This document shows, piece by piece, positions 1 to 11,264 of a stretch of 64,000 nt of DNA. This DNA is from Microvelia longipes. Taxonomy: Eukaryota > Arthropoda > Insecta > Hemiptera > Veliidae. Location of the stretch: positions 43,490,843-43,554,842 of the forward strand of contig JACMZG010001908.1 in NCBI GenBank assembly GCA_018340805.1, given 5' to 3'. The notes beneath the pieces were generated by a model. The model was not told the origin of the DNA. It did no database searches and was given only the letters and a program-made list of their open reading frames with translations. A program made the position numbers and the translations under genes. Positions within the stretch are counted from its first letter, which is position 1. Each line of letters starts with the position of its first letter.

Positions 1-34
<34 letters not shown>
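1..34. repeat. (TA)n microsatellite at window edge
   Basis: Pure TA dinucleotide run cut by the window start. It forms the left flank of the TIR element at 43-968; a matching (TA)n tract lies on that element's right side, so the element probably inserted into a TA tract. Confidence 0.95.
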
Positions 35-38
<4 letters not shown>

Positions 39-42
39 TACA

Positions 43-968
43 AAAGGAAAAGGTATTCCCTATCTTCTTAGCTCGTTAAAAGTGAAGGTTATCAAATCTT
101 AACTCTCGCGCGACGAATAGAATAATCATTTTTATGTCATTAATAATTCCAACTCATTTTGTCTGTATTTCACTGCTCGTAACTCATTTTGTCTGTATTT
201 TCCAAAGGAAATGCGCTAAAACCTTTAAAGATAACTGACTAAGCTTAAAGATAAGTAACTCAGCTTTAAACTAGTGCAAATAATAGTGCGTACATCTAAT
301 TTTAGAGGCATAGTTTTGTACAACCAACTGGAGAATTATGCGCATTTCCTTTGGAAAATACAGACAAAATGAGTTACGAGCAGTGCTTGACAATTCAGTA
401 ACTGCTTAGGTTCTAAAGCATGAACCAGAACCTTAAGCAAGAAATGGGTTGTTTAGCACGGAAACACGCATTCTAAATGAAATTCGCCCGACAGCGGACC
501 ACCGCGCCGGAATTATTTATTTAGTAGTTGTAAACTTATAAAATGTAAAAAGCACGAAAACACGCATCCAAAGGAAATTCGCCCGACATGCGGACCACCG
601 CGCCAGAATTATTTTTTCAAAGTATCTCAATCCAGTTACAGAAAGTTTTGTTTAAACTAAATATTATTAGGTTTTCCAATCTCAAAGGTTACGAAATAAA
701 TATTGACATTTCATTACTTAATAAATTTTAAATCATAAAAATTAATTTAAATATTCCACTTTCTTTAATTTAAAACTTTTACGACGGTTCTTTGGAAACC
801 ATAAAAATTTAATGCTTATTTATTTTATAGATCAAGTTAGTGTTAAAAAAATTTAATTTTGGAATTATTAATGACATAAAAATGATTATTCTATTCGTCG
901 CGCGAGAGTTAAGATTTGATAACCTTCACTTTTAACGAGCTAAGAAGATAGGGAATACCTTTTCCTTT
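43..968. mobile_element. Non-autonomous element with perfect 108-bp terminal inverted repeats
   Basis: Bases 43-150 and 861-968 are exact reverse complements over 108 bp; each terminus reads AAAGGAAAAGGTATTCCC from outside inwards. The 926-bp element has no coding capacity and contains a family C repeat (151-610). (TA)n lies on both sides, consistent with a TA target. TIR identity implies recent insertion or recent correction of the arms. The transposase family cannot be told from the ends alone; Tc1/mariner-like is possible because of the TA context. Confidence 0.85.
151..610 (-). repeat. Family C foldback repeat, nested
   Basis: Matches the repeats at 17925-18540, 29215-29695 and 51547-51950. 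It holds its own inverted pair: CATTTTGTCTGTATTTTCC near 187 is repeated in reverse near 352-371. The end motif (GGCGCGGTGGTCCGC in the other orientation) occurs twice, near 500 and 595, so that end is partly duplicated. Confidence 0.7.
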
Positions 969-973
969 AAATG

Positions 974-1061
<88 letters not shown>
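974..1061. repeat. (TA)n microsatellite
   Basis: About 88 bp of TA repeats with one phase break. The Tyr-Ile reading frames across it are artefacts. Confidence 0.95.
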
Positions 1062-1066
<5 letters not shown>

Positions 1067-1260
1067 TGTGTGTGTTTGCATATTTGTGTGCTTATTGCTT
1101 ATATACTAGATTGTGTTTCTATAGATGTTTCTATGGGACTCGATCTCGATAAAAAAGGAACTCTTTTTTGGATCTGAAACTTGGCACAAAATTCGACCTT
1201 TTTAAAACACCTAGAGCCTGTTATTTATGACATGTGTATCACGCATTGCAAAGAAAATTA
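1062..1260 (+). repeat. Family B repeat beside (TA)n
   Basis: Runs from the TA tract through TCTATGGGACTCGATCTCG, a 'GGATCTGAAACTTGGCACAA' segment and a 'ATTTATGACATGTGTATCAC' segment. The same order (TA)n, 'gggacacgataac', 'ggatc..gaaatt', 'tatgaaatgtg' recurs at 20345, 25975 and 48024. Confidence 0.55.
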
Positions 1261-1474
1261 TCGCGACTTGCAGATCCCCCGGGCTGGTATGTTTTGTGAT
1301 TTCTATGTCAATCCATTATAGAACAAACGAAAACAATATCCCATGACTTCTATAATCGTTTTTTCAAAATTGCCCAGTAACTAAATTGTAAATAGTAATT
1401 GTCAATTACTATTTACAACAAAAACTAAATAGTAAATTGTCCACCAACTAACTCAAAAACACGAGTTAGGTTTG

Positions 1475-1650
1475 GCTTTTATCATTCGACATGTATAAGT
1501 TTATGTGAACAAACCGCGGTTTCCAACAGATTTAAATTGTTGGCAGATATTGTGTCAGTATGTCACTTACAACCTACTATTGCGACAAACTTCTGCAGCA
1601 CAGCCACCTTGGTTCGAGGCGGCTAAAACACCAAAGCCCTCTTACTTTCA
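1475..1650 (+). repeat. Family E/D repeat
   Basis: Shares 'TTTTATCATTCGACAT' and 'GTGAACAAACC' with 8035-8100, followed by a block with 'cttacaacctactatt' that resembles 8130-8150 and 21805-21825. No coding potential is seen. Confidence 0.5.
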
Positions 1651-1662
1651 TTTTTAAGATTC

Positions 1663-2115
1663 ACCCGTGGTGTAGTGGTTAAGGTACGCGGCCAATGCAT
1701 AGAATGAATGGACTTTAAACTTCCGAGTTTATGTAGTCATGGGTTCAATCCCAGCACGGGCCTCTGGGATTTTTATGAAAGGGATGAAAATTATGCGTCC
1801 TTTAGAAGGGACGTAAAGCCGGTGGTCTTGAGCCTGTTTGTTGCCAGGTACTCGTTAAGGATCCCTTACCCTAAATGAAACTGGGTATAGGCAAAATTTA
1901 GGACCCTCGTAGTAGATTCATTGTAATATTATAGTGTGTCTGCCTTATAGTTTAAAGTGTATGGAGGTTTGGTTTAACAGCGAGGGCACGTGTTGTTCTT
2001 AGTTTAAAAATATGTATGATTGCTTGAAAAAAGCATGAGAGGAACCATAGAAATTTACGGCTCTTCTGTCTAGATTAGATGAAATATACCTACACTTGAA
2101 ATTAAAAGTAGTAGA
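1663..2115 (+). mobile_element. tRNA-derived SINE (SINE-1), full-length copy
   Basis: The head is tRNA-like: A box TGGTGTAGTGGTT at 1668-1680, B box GGTTCAATCCC near 1742-1752, and acceptor-like CCCGTG/CACGGG pairing. The body contains a GGGACGTAAAGCCGGTGGTC domain near 1810-1830, also found at 11005, 30695 and inverted near 39550. The unit extends to about 2115, because the copy at 39275-39715 (-) matches that far. It is not a functional tRNA: the anticodon arm is expanded and the folded body does not close. RNA polymerase III would be the expected promoter user. Confidence 0.8.
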
Positions 2116-2581
2116 ACAATATCTTAGGGAGCTGGCAAAAAGGGCCCAAACATGGCCTACTTGCCTGGTAGTTACCACTCCTCCCCATTTTACTACTACT
2201 AGTACTTTCATGTTTAATATTATTGTATATTTTAATTTTTTATGACTTTATGATGAACCTGATGTTAGTTAATGGTTTAGTTTTACCGATTACTTTCATT
2301 TTTATTATGAATATAAGCCGTGAAAGTTAAGTTTTTATTACCTCTTTTATTTATTTATGTTGATTTTGGTGTTATAAAATTAGTCCGGAAGTTATAAAAG
2401 CCCGATGCAAAAATCATAAATCTGTTTTAATATTATGTTAATTTTAAAATCTAATTACACTTAAAAGTGAAATAAGCTATTAATTTTATTTTTTTTAGAT
2501 TTTAATTTTTTTAAATTTCTTTTAGCGGATTTCCTTTAAAGAAAATTCGTACTAAAGTGAATCATTAGTTTTTTTTAAAAA
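2116..2581. other. AT-rich spacer, nothing recognised
   Basis: Low-complexity A/T-rich DNA with poly(T) and poly(A) runs. The short minus-strand frame at 1999-2211 overlaps the SINE tail and is not credible as a gene. Confidence 0.6.
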
Positions 2582-2857
2582 ATTAATATATTGTTAACGA
2601 CAATAGTATGAAAAAATCATAACTGAGCAGTTCGTCATCAGTCTGTAAACAGTTCTGATGATACAGAGTCTGTAAACAGCTCTGATGATACAGAGTCTGT
2701 AAACAGCTCTGATGATACAGAGTCTGTAAACAGCTCTGATGATACAGAGTCTGTAAACAGCTCTGATGATACAGAGTCTGTAAACAGCTCTGATGATGTA
2801 AAGTCAAAACCGGTCAGTTATAATTTTATATACTATTGTCGTTGACAATATATTAAT
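2582..2857. mobile_element. MITE-like element enclosing a 27-bp minisatellite
   Basis: TIRs of 27 bp (2582-2608 and 2831-2857, one mismatch) enclose about six copies of a 27-bp unit (2639-2800) containing AGTCTGTAAACAGCTCTG. The first copy differs by one base. Because the unit is nine codons long it leaves a repetitive open minus-strand frame (Leu-Tyr-His-Gln-Ser-Cys-Leu-Gln-Thr periods) that I regard as non-coding. Confidence 0.75.
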
Positions 2858-3889
2858 TGTTTTTAATTCTAGTGTGTTTTTTTTTTATTAAACATTATGG
2901 TCCTACTAAAGATGTTATTATCGACCACCAACCAAAATATTAGACAAGAGGCTCTTCATAAATAAAATTAAAATAATTCTGTTGGACAACCCTTTGTATT
3001 TGGTAGAAGAATTCTTATCAATTAATTTTTAATTATATTTGCACTAAAATTATTGTTTTAACTGTATATTTGATTATTGCATTGACTGTTTGCAATTTTA
3101 CAGAAATGCATGTAAATAAAGGTTTTATTTATTTATTTTATTTATTTATGTGTGTCGGGAGTTAGACTCGAGACCCTATAATAACTGTAATTTTCTTCGG
3201 TTTCGCCTCGGAAATATATTGTTTATTTTCCTCGGCGCGACTTCAGGATTTGTGAATTCTTAATTCCTTTGGCCTTGGCCCGAAGCTCATGAAAAATTGC
3301 TCATTCCACCTCCTGGTTGCATAAATAAATATTATTTCTTTTGAAACATTACCTAATTTATAAATTAATTCTCATTATATTTAGGCATAGTAACTTGTGT
3401 TATCGCCTTAACATTTTTAATTTCTTGCATTAAAAACTAAAAAAAAATAATTAAAAATAAAGCAAATAATTATTAAGAAAAGAAATTCTAAAATGAATTA
3501 AGGTTTCCTTGATTATTTTTTTTCTGGTTAAAAAAATAACAATTCAAAGGAATTTTCTTTAAATATTCTCTTGTTATACTTTTCTTTAATCATATTTTTC
3601 TGCTTTCAATTTTTATTTATTAACGCTTTTATTCATTTCAATTTTCATTGTATTTTTTGTAATTAAATTAATATTTTGTCATCAATTATATTACTTGTTC
3701 CTTTTTTTTAGTTCTACTTTTTTAGTTAACTTAGGTTTAGTTTTTTTAACATTTTTTTTTAATTAAAAATATTATATTTCTCTAATTTTTCTTTATTTTC
3801 TCTGTTACAGGTACTAATTTTTAATTGCTTAGCTGTTTTAGTGAGTTTTTTGCTATTATTGTTTAATCAGATAAGTGCATATCTTTTTA
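2858..3889. other. AT-rich spacer
   Basis: Mostly A/T homopolymer-rich sequence with a (TTTA)n stretch near 3120-3150. A GC-richer patch at 3150-3300 has no recognised similarity. No gene seen. Confidence 0.6.
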
Positions 3890-4760
3890 TTTTTCCTCGT
3901 TTATAGCGTAGGTATATAGGAAAAGTATGTTTGCGAAATAAATCCGAAATCGGGACGTCACCGGAATTATCAGTTTCATGTGTTTTGAAGGCCTCCTGAG
4001 TGGTTTTCACAAAGTTGTCTGTGTGTGAGTGTGTCTGTTATCATTGTATCTCTCTGTGTACTTATTCTCGAGAGTTAGTACGAAACTTGGACCAAAAATT
4101 AATCTTTAGATCTTGTTGTGGCATCCGGAAAATGATTGAACGAACGTAAGTGGGTTCTTATATTTCAGAAGATTGGGACGGCGCATATGTTTGTTTGTGT
4201 GTATGTGTCGCGATGTCTGCCGTAAAAATCGACCGATTTTGATAAAATTTTGTATACATGTAAAATTAACTATGTGTCAGAGCTGTATAGTTTTTGGTAA
4301 TATTCCGAAAAGTATATTTTTTTTTAAATGGCGGCCAATATGGCCGCCATTATGACCGAATAAAAAATAATTTTGAGCGAAAAAATCGTGTTGAATATCG
4401 TTTGAAAGCTCTTATAGAGTAGAGTAGTTTTTACCACGTATTATTATAAATATACGCAATCTAGCGAGCGAATTGAGCCTTTTTTACTATTTAAAATGTA
4501 AACATATTCTAGCGAGCGAAGGCTAATAGAGTTTCTTAAACAAATATTTTTATTTTATGTATTCTTTTTACGTGAGTTCTTGATGCAACGCATTACTAGT
4601 GTTTTATATGACGTCATTTACCCGCAATAATGAAAGCATAATTTCAAAAATTCAGACTACTCGATCGATTTGAGATTTGACGCACATGTAGTCTTAAGTA
4701 AGACTAACCTCTGTGTCAAGTTTCATCTCAATATAAGCATTTGTTCGACTGATATAAGAC
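3890..4760 (+). mobile_element. Family A element, interrupted copy
   Basis: Begins with the family's 5' hairpin (CTCG..GGTATATAGGAAAAGT). It continues through 'GTTTTGAAGGCCTCCTGAGT' and 'TGTGTCTGTTATCAT', and the central module resumes at 4600 with TGACGTCA at 4609-4616 and 'ACCCGCAATAATGA'. A foreign segment of about 450 bp (roughly 4140-4600) splits it. That segment contains a palindrome at 4327-4351, ATGGCGGCC / GGCCGCCAT with a 5-nt loop. The 3' hairpins are missing. Confidence 0.65.
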
Positions 4761-4870
4761 ATCAACCATGTGGCCGCGAAGCAGCCCTCTAGCGCTGACG
4801 CTTTGTTGCGGTCAAGAGACCGAATGCCTCTTGTCTTTATTTGTGTATGGAACAAGAAGTAATGTAACTT
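4745..4870. repeat. Family D GC-rich repeat fragment
   Basis: Contains CATGTGGCCGCGAAGCAGCC, the same GC-rich hairpin block seen at 8190-8280, 21850-21890 and 34690-34945, inside otherwise AT-rich DNA. Confidence 0.5.
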
Positions 4871-5374
4871 AAATTGACTCAAGAAAGCTTAATTATGACT
4901 TTAATAGCTTATTTGTATTGTTATAGTGTCTTTGATCGATTTTTCTTCAAAAAAATTCCTCACCCCGAATAGGGATATTCTTTTTGTTTGTTAATGGGCC
5001 AAAAAATCTTTTTACAAAACTAACAAAAGGTCGTTTCTCAAAATAAGTTGTGTTAACCCCCTTGCAATGCCTGTTTGATTTCTTTTGTGTTTATCCTAAT
5101 GGCGGGTATTTTTTTAAAAGAAGGGGGGATTGGAGGCGGGATGCTGTTGAACGTGGAGACCGCTTGGCGCCGTGCGGGGGCGGGCCTAGAATTCCTTGAT
5201 TGGGTCGATATTCAGAGAGCAACGGCCCCACAGCTTCCCTCTGTATCCTACCTCAATGTTGAGTTATATGTCCCGCTCGGCATCATGACCTAACCTGGTT
5301 TACGCCAAGTACAAACTCTTATATCTATTTTTTTAAATTGATTGACCTTTGGGTTTTTTCGGTAAAAATATATA
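4871..5374. other. Unassigned, GC-richer block
   Basis: 5100-5290 is distinctly more GC-rich than its surroundings. A 72-codon plus-strand frame at 5075-5293 crosses it, but I recognise no domain and see no splice or promoter context. It is more likely repeat sequence than a gene. Confidence 0.35.
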
Positions 5375-5515
5375 CTAAACTGCGTAAGCCTCCGCGGTTT
5401 ATACCTTGACCTATCTATCACCGGAAGACCTAAATCTTGTCTTCCGGTGATAGATGAACCGCGTCGTTTCGAATCCACTGTGGGAGGCATCTTCAGGGAT
5501 GTAGAACATCATTGA
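5375..5515. repeat. Foldback repeat (family G)
   Basis: Perfect 17-bp inverted arms (5413-5429, 5439-5455; ATCTATCACCGGAAGAC) sit beside 'CACTGTGGGAGGCATCTTC'. All these blocks recur in a longer foldback at 24990-25205, so they form one family. Confidence 0.6.
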
Positions 5516-5796
5516 TGAAAACACAATACTCTTTGCAGAGGTTTTGTTGACCTAAATGTTCAAAATAAATACTGGCAATGATGTTTCAGCCAAAAATTTT
5601 TTTGGCTGTTAGTTTTTAGACAGACTAACAGAAAATCAGGTTTTCTAAAGACGATAGAAGACAAACAACTCGCATTAATTAAAGTTACAATTATTATTAC
5701 TCTTTACAATAGTGGCATCAAATTTAAGTTAAATATCCCGGGAGCTACGAGTAAAAATTATAAGTTGATTAATTCCTTATCATTTTTCAACTTTTT

Positions 5797-6196
5797 TACT
5801 TTTCCTCATTTATACCGTAGGTATATAGGAAAAGTTAAAATATTGTAAAAAAACGAAAAATAATACGATTGATTTGAAAATGGGTGTAAGTGGGGTGGTG
5901 GTGGGATGGTTGTGAGTGTATACCATTACGTGCGCTAAGTTTCGTTTCAATATGACAAGTATATCTAGGAGGGAGGGGGGGTATCTTTTGTTGAATCATT
6001 CAAGTTAAGCGTATAAGTCCCTGGATGGGTGACCGCTGGGAATGAAAAGACTGTACGTATTTACAATCTGAGGACGAGCGAAGCGAATCCGAAAAGGCGT
6101 TGCATTATAAATTTAACGATTTTTATATTCTGAGGACGAACGAAGCGAGTCCGATGTGATGGGAGAAAAGTTACAGGGTACCTCGTACCCGATTTT
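5797..6196 (+). mobile_element. Family A element, internally deleted copy
   Basis: Has the 5' hairpin (ACTTTTCC ... GGAAAAGT, 5808-5836), then jumps to the 3' half: the 5S-like promoter block (5993-6048), two mini-hairpins (6072-6090 and 6134-6152) and the end 'GGTACCTCGTACCCGATTTTTT'. The central CRE/NF-E2-like module is deleted. It is a good short model of the family's two ends. Confidence 0.75.
5993..6048 (+). promoter_or_regulatory. 5S rRNA-type internal control region
   Basis: 'CAAGTTAAGC' followed by 'CCTGGATGGGTGACCGCTGG' matches the intermediate element and C box of 5S rRNA genes; the A-box part is shortened here. It is embedded in family A, not in a 5S gene. Confidence 0.6.
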
Positions 6197-7320
6197 TTAA
6201 CATTTTTTTCAAATGAATTTTAATTCTCTTGAATTAAAATTTAGTATATATTTAGATAGGTAATTCAGTTAGAACTCAGTTTTTTTTTTGGGGGGGGGAT
6301 ACTTTTTCGAAACACCTTCGGTATTAACAAGGAAAATAAATATATTTTTCCTCCAGATTTAGTTTAATTTAAAAATTGCCTTTTGTTGTGAATTTTGATT
6401 GAGATAATGACTTTTATTTTAGTTAAAAGGGCCTTAAGCACTCTGACTCTTTATTAACTATTTATTTACTTAATTACTTTTCCGTGCTTGATTTTAACAT
6501 TATAAAATTATATTATTGCTCGACTATGACTGTTAAAAGTTTGATAGCACTCGACCCTGTTTCTAATATTTTATTGCTCCTTACTGTCGTAAAATGTTTC
6601 GCCATATTATTTTATAACTTAGTAGGGATCTAGGGTCGTCCCACACCTTTTCTGTTAACAGCTGAAATATTTTTACTTCTTCCTTTAGTTTTTACTTGGA
6701 AGTTTTATATAGGGGCTATAATTTTATTGAATAAATAAATAAGTGACGATTTAAGATCCAGTCGGTTCATGAGGATTGAATTCGTTTTAGACTAAATTAT
6801 TTATTTCTTTTCTGACAAAATTAACTCTGAAGTTGTCGGTTGCCCTAAATTTAAGCCCTTGCGCGAGTGAAGCTCTAACTAAGCCTAGTTTAGTTTGCTT
6901 GAGAATAGCCATGTTTTCATGAGATATAGCTTTTCTTAAGCTTCTTGATGTAAGGAGATTTTCTTTAATCTTAATCTTTCACTTCAAGATAAGAAGGATT
7001 AGATATCAAGATATATTCTGTCGCTCCCTCTCATTTCAAGTACCAATTGTTTTTCTCTAAGAATGATTCAAACTCAAGAATCCCTTGTCATAATACTTAA
7101 TTAATTAAAATCATTACAAAATATCACTGCCTTGCGTATCATAGCCCTGTTTAACTTTAGAAATTTCTTGATTAATAAACAACTTTAAAGTCCAAGCTGA
7201 ATCGACCCTCCCTCCCTTCACCATTCCTTTTATTCGCTTACTTACCTTATTAGCGTTATGCACTTATATGGTTATAGCGATGATTGATATAAAGTATTGC
7301 AGTTTATCAACCCTTTCTAC
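6197..7320. other. AT-rich spacer
   Basis: No repeat family, gene or conserved motif recognised, apart from a G9 run at 6290 and short homopolymers. Confidence 0.55.
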
Positions 7321-7390
7321 ATATGAAATGTGTATGACGTCATTGACCCGGAATTATGACTCAGCAAAAATTGCATAAATCCTCAAGAGT
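7321..7390 (+). repeat. Fragment of the CRE/NF-E2-like module
   Basis: TGACGTCA at 7335-7342 and TGACTCAGCA at 7357-7366 are separated by 'TTGACCCGGAATTA', the spacing seen in families A and B. Confidence 0.55.
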
Positions 7391-7443
7391 TATCAGCTTA
7401 CATTAGATTGGCATAAACACTTAAATTCTTTGAAATATACTAA

Positions 7444-7948
7444 TATAGAAGGAGCATAGGACCGTAAACACAATGTGATTCTACTGATAACACGAAAGCC
7501 GTTTGACTGGTGGTCTTAAGTAGGGGTACCACCCTAATAACAAAACATTATTTTATAAATGTGTTATAAACATCCGCTAATGAAAAAAGATCTTAAGTAA
7601 CAAATAAAATAACTTAAAAACCTTTCTAAGTACTTAATAAAATCGGTCTTAGATAGCAAAAGGGTAGAGGAATACGAGAATCTACATTTAGTTGACGAGG
7701 ACTACTTTTAACATTAATTAAAAACGTAAATACGATTTAAAATACTTAAAATATTTTAATGCACTGATATTTATCTTATTTCTTTATGAATAATCAATAT
7801 TTCATTAATAATAGAACGTAATAATTCAGCCACCGGAAATATTGCCAACTTCGTTAAAAAACATTAATTTTGTCAGTTTGGCAGGATTACTTAAGACTAC
7901 CAGTGAACCGCCTTTCGTGTTATCAGTAGTGCTCCATCTATATATAGT
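7444..7948. mobile_element. TIR element, about 505 bp
   Basis: Arms 7481-7530 and 7880-7929 are inverted copies (CTACTGATAACACGAAAG..., a few mismatches). The outer ends TATAGA(A/T)GGAGCA also match once a 24-bp insertion near the left end is allowed for. The interior is A/T-rich and non-coding. Confidence 0.65.
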
Positions 7949-7964
7949 ATTATTCTAAGCTAAG

Positions 7965-8290
7965 ATGTAAGCTTATAACGCTAAGCTTAATGTAGCCTAT
8001 AATGTAAGCTTATAAGGAAGTTAAATTTTAAAATTAGCATTTTATCATTCGACATTATAACTTTACATAAACAAACCACATTTTTCGACTACCTTTTAAA
8101 AATTCGCTTACATTGTGGCAAGAGCCACTTGCAAAACTAATAATACGATGATCTGATACAGGTCATCGTAATTTTCGGTCACATTAATCATGTGGCCGCT
8201 AATTAGCTACAGAGAGGCGCGGCGGCCACCAAGCGGTCCCCTGCGCCAAGAAGCCGAAAGCCCCTAGTTATTACTTCTTTGTTTGGTCCT
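7965..8290 (+). repeat. Family E/D repeat
   Basis: 'AGCATTTTATCATTCGACAT' and 'ACATAAACAAACC' match 1475-1515. The 3' half carries the GC-rich block 'ATGTGGCCGCTAATTAGC' of family D and the palindrome GATGATCTGATACAGGTCATC. Confidence 0.55.
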
Positions 8291-9119
8291 TTGTTGTTAA
8301 ATTTGTTAAATTTAAAATAATAAATTTAAAAAATTAATAAATGAACTATGGACTTTTTAATAAAATATCCTTTTTATGAATATTCTTATAGCTAATTCGC
8401 ATCCGAATTTTAATCTGGGTTTAAAAATAATTTGTCTGATATGCGTCCATTAGAAGAGTATTAAGATCATTTCACCTTATCGATTTATTGTGAATGTTTG
8501 ATGTATGGATGTTTTTAAATATTTTTTTACATTCTTTTAACTTGCATTTTGTTAGCTAATTTTAAGTACTTTTTCCATTTTGAAGTTAGAGTTTTTTTTT
8601 ACTAAACTTAATCCTTGTTAATTAGTGAAATATAGAGACTTTAAAAATGAGGGGAAAGGAAAAGCATTAATTTCCCAAAGTAATTTTATTTTTTGTGTTC
8701 CGTATTTATTAGCTTCTTATTTGTTCGGTACCTGTGATTTTGTGGAAGATTTAGGACGAAGCAGTTAGTTTGGCTCCTCTATTTAGTATAACTAGACCAC
8801 ACATTGTATTAAATAAATAAATATACTTCTATGTCCAGCTACATGTGATATATTTAACGGCCTAAAGATTTCTAAAACTGACTTGTATGTTTATGTTTAG
8901 ACTTCTAAGATGATAATTGTATGTTTATGTTCTCCATGATTAGGGGAATATTAATTTCTCCTCATTATAGATGCCTCCCAATATTCCTTAATGAAATTCA
9001 TACTAGTCTACTGAAACGAATTAATATTTTTAAACATAACTAGCTACAAAAATCAATATTTTTGATAACACAATCTCTATTTAAAACCAGGTTTTCGTAA
9101 CTTCATTAACCTGGTTTGC
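8291..9119. other. AT-rich spacer
   Basis: Nothing recognised on either strand. Confidence 0.55.
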
Positions 9120-9124
9120 TTTGC

Positions 9125-9575
9125 TCGGTCAGCAAATTGTGTCACTGTCAGCGTCTTGTAAGCAGTGTCTCATTGTAAGAATCGTGTAATCCTTGTGTCA
9201 CTGTAAGCATCGAGTAAACGAAGTGTCGCTGTAAGCAACTTGTAATCATTGTGTCGCTGTAACCATCGATTAAACGAAGTGTCGCTGTAAGCATCGTGTA
9301 ATCATTGTGTCGCTGTAACCATCGTGTAAACGAAGTGTCGCTGTAAGCATCGGTAATCATTGAATCGTGTGAACGAAGGTCGCTGTAAGCATCGTGTAAT
9401 CATTGTGTCGCTGTAACCATCGAGTGTGCTGCAATCATTGTGTCGCTGTAAAAGTGTATCGTGTAATCATTGTGTCGCTGTAACCATCGTGTGAACGAAG
9501 TGTCGTTGTAAGCATCGTGTAAACAAAGTGTCGCTGTAAGCATCGTGTAATCATTGTGTCGCAGTAAGCATTGTA
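9125..9575. repeat. 28-bp minisatellite
   Basis: About 15 imperfect copies of GTGTCGCTGTAAGCATCGTG + TAATCATT, alternating with a TAAACGAA-ended variant, so the higher-order period is about 56 bp. The minus-strand frame at 9148-9360 is a product of this array. Confidence 0.85.
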
Positions 9576-10829
9576 TCACTCACATTACTTTTTAACGCGT
9601 TTTTTCTGTTGAATTTTATCAAAGTCCTTTAATCATTAACAACCTTTTTGTGCATCCATCTTTTTCACTTCATTTTTAATTCATTATCTATTTTCTGTAT
9701 TCTAAAGTCTGATGCTGAAGGATTTAACTCTTTGTTGTAGAAAAAGTAGGGGTTCAGCGATAAAGGAAAATACAGTTGTTAAATGTTTGAGTAATAAAAT
9801 TTTAATAAGAGGAAAAAAGGAAATAGAATTTAGAATTTTATTGTTTAGGTTATCTTAAAGTATTTAATATAACAAGACAAGTTTTGTAATATTGTATTTT
9901 TCGTTATAATTTTAATGTTTCGTTTATTTTCCTTCTTTTATTAAAGTTTATTACATTTATTCTTTGCATCCCTACCTGGATTATAGTTGAGAAGTATTGG
10001 ATAATATTATAATAGCAGAATATTGGACCCCTCCTTGTTTGAATTTTTATTTTGTTTTAAGGTCTGTGGATGCTAAACTGCAGATTCCATAAATCATAAA
10101 ATAAATGTTTGCATAGTGTAGATATAAGCAAGCTCTGTGTTATAAAAGGAGAAAATAAATTAGACCCTTTCATTTATTTGAGACCTTCTGATAGATGGAT
10201 ATACTCTCTTACGGTTGTTGAAGCCCATTTAAATACTTTAATCGTATAAAAAAAAAATTGCAAATTTTGACATGTGTGCTTTTTTCCGCTGACCCTAGAA
10301 AATTTTACCAAATGTAACACCACTTCTTGTTAGTGAATTCACTTTTTTATTTATTCAAATTTCGGTATTTTGTCGAAGTCGTGAATATTGTGTTCACATT
10401 TATTTACTTAAGATGACCAAGCAATAGGCTGAAAAAAATTGTGTTTATAAAAAGCAAAAAGAAACTTCCTACCATGATTTCAAGAAGACCATATTGCAAG
10501 CGTAACTATCCCTTAAAATTCACTCAACGTAATTAACCTAATTTATCTTTTTAATCGTTTTACCTTTTAATTACAAATTTGTTAGTCGATTAAAAGGTTA
10601 GACTTTAACCTGTTGCTCTTTCATTAGAATTTCTTTACTGGAGAGCTTTTCCAGAGCTATTTAATCAAGTTCTGGAAAATTATAATTTCAAGGGAAACTT
10701 ATGAATATAGTGAGTTCGTCATCAAGGTAACGAGCATCTAGCGTACTTAAGGCTTTGTTGCTTCTTAATTAAGTGTCTCTTTTGAGAGCTTTTGTTTTTA
10801 ACTTTATCCTTTGATTTCTATATTTCTTT
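9576..10829. other. AT-rich spacer
   Basis: Nothing recognised; long A/T tracts only. Confidence 0.55.
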
Positions 10830-10875
10830 TTACTTTTACTCATTTATAAAGTAGGCATATGAATAAAGTGTGAGG
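10830..10875 (+). repeat. Family A 5' fragment
   Basis: 'TTTACTTTTACTCATTTATA' and 'GTAGGCATATGAATAAAGT' are a diverged 5' hairpin of family A, directly abutting a SINE. Confidence 0.4.
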
Positions 10876-11070
10876 GTTACACCCGTGATGTAGCGGTTAG
10901 TACGTTCGCCTGACACCCAGACCGTCCGGGTTCGATCCCGGTCTCTAGAATTTTAGTTTTTTAGTGCAAGAGGTGAAAATCTTTTCTCTTGCCGTCCTTT
11001 ATAAGGGACGTTAAGCCGGTGGTTCCGAGCCTGTGCGATGTCAGGTACTCGTAAAATATCCCTAACCCTA
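10876..11070 (+). mobile_element. SINE-1 copy, second subtype
   Basis: A box TGATGTAGCGGTTAG at 10887-10900 and a consensus B box GGTTCGATCC at 10929-10938, then 'GGGACGTTAAGCCGGTGGTT' and a tail ending near 'CCCTAACCCTAG'. The head is closer to a true tRNA than the copy at 1663. Confidence 0.75.
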
Positions 11071-11245
11071 GTTTTTATGCAATATATGTGTGTTTCTGTT
11101 TTACGGTAGAATGATTTTACGGTTAGTAATTCTACGGTTTATGTTACGTCTTTAATATTAAGTAGACCAATAGGAATAAAAAATATGTTTTAAATGCTTT
11201 ATAAAATTGAACTGCTTTATAAATTAGGTAATTTTCATGTTTTAA

Positions 11246-11264
11246 GGACGAGCGAAGCGAATAG
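11246..11264 (+). repeat. Isolated mini-hairpin remnant
   Basis: GGACGAGCGAAGCGAATAG retains the GA-GC-GAA-GC-GA core of the family A hairpins, but its outer stem is disrupted. Confidence 0.4.

Noticed and set aside
971..1177. Tyr-Ile repeat proteins over (TA)n tracts here and at 19540, 25682-26056, 27414-27692 and 47825-48155
   Set aside because: Direct translations of TA microsatellites, open in several frames on both strands.
1663..1755. True tRNA genes (also at 10876, 14960-15053, 32880-32972 and 18590)
   Set aside because: A and B boxes are good but the cloverleafs do not close properly, and SINE bodies follow each head.
5075..5293. 72-aa ORF in a GC-richer block
   Set aside because: No recognisable family, promoter or splice signals; kept only as an unassigned block.
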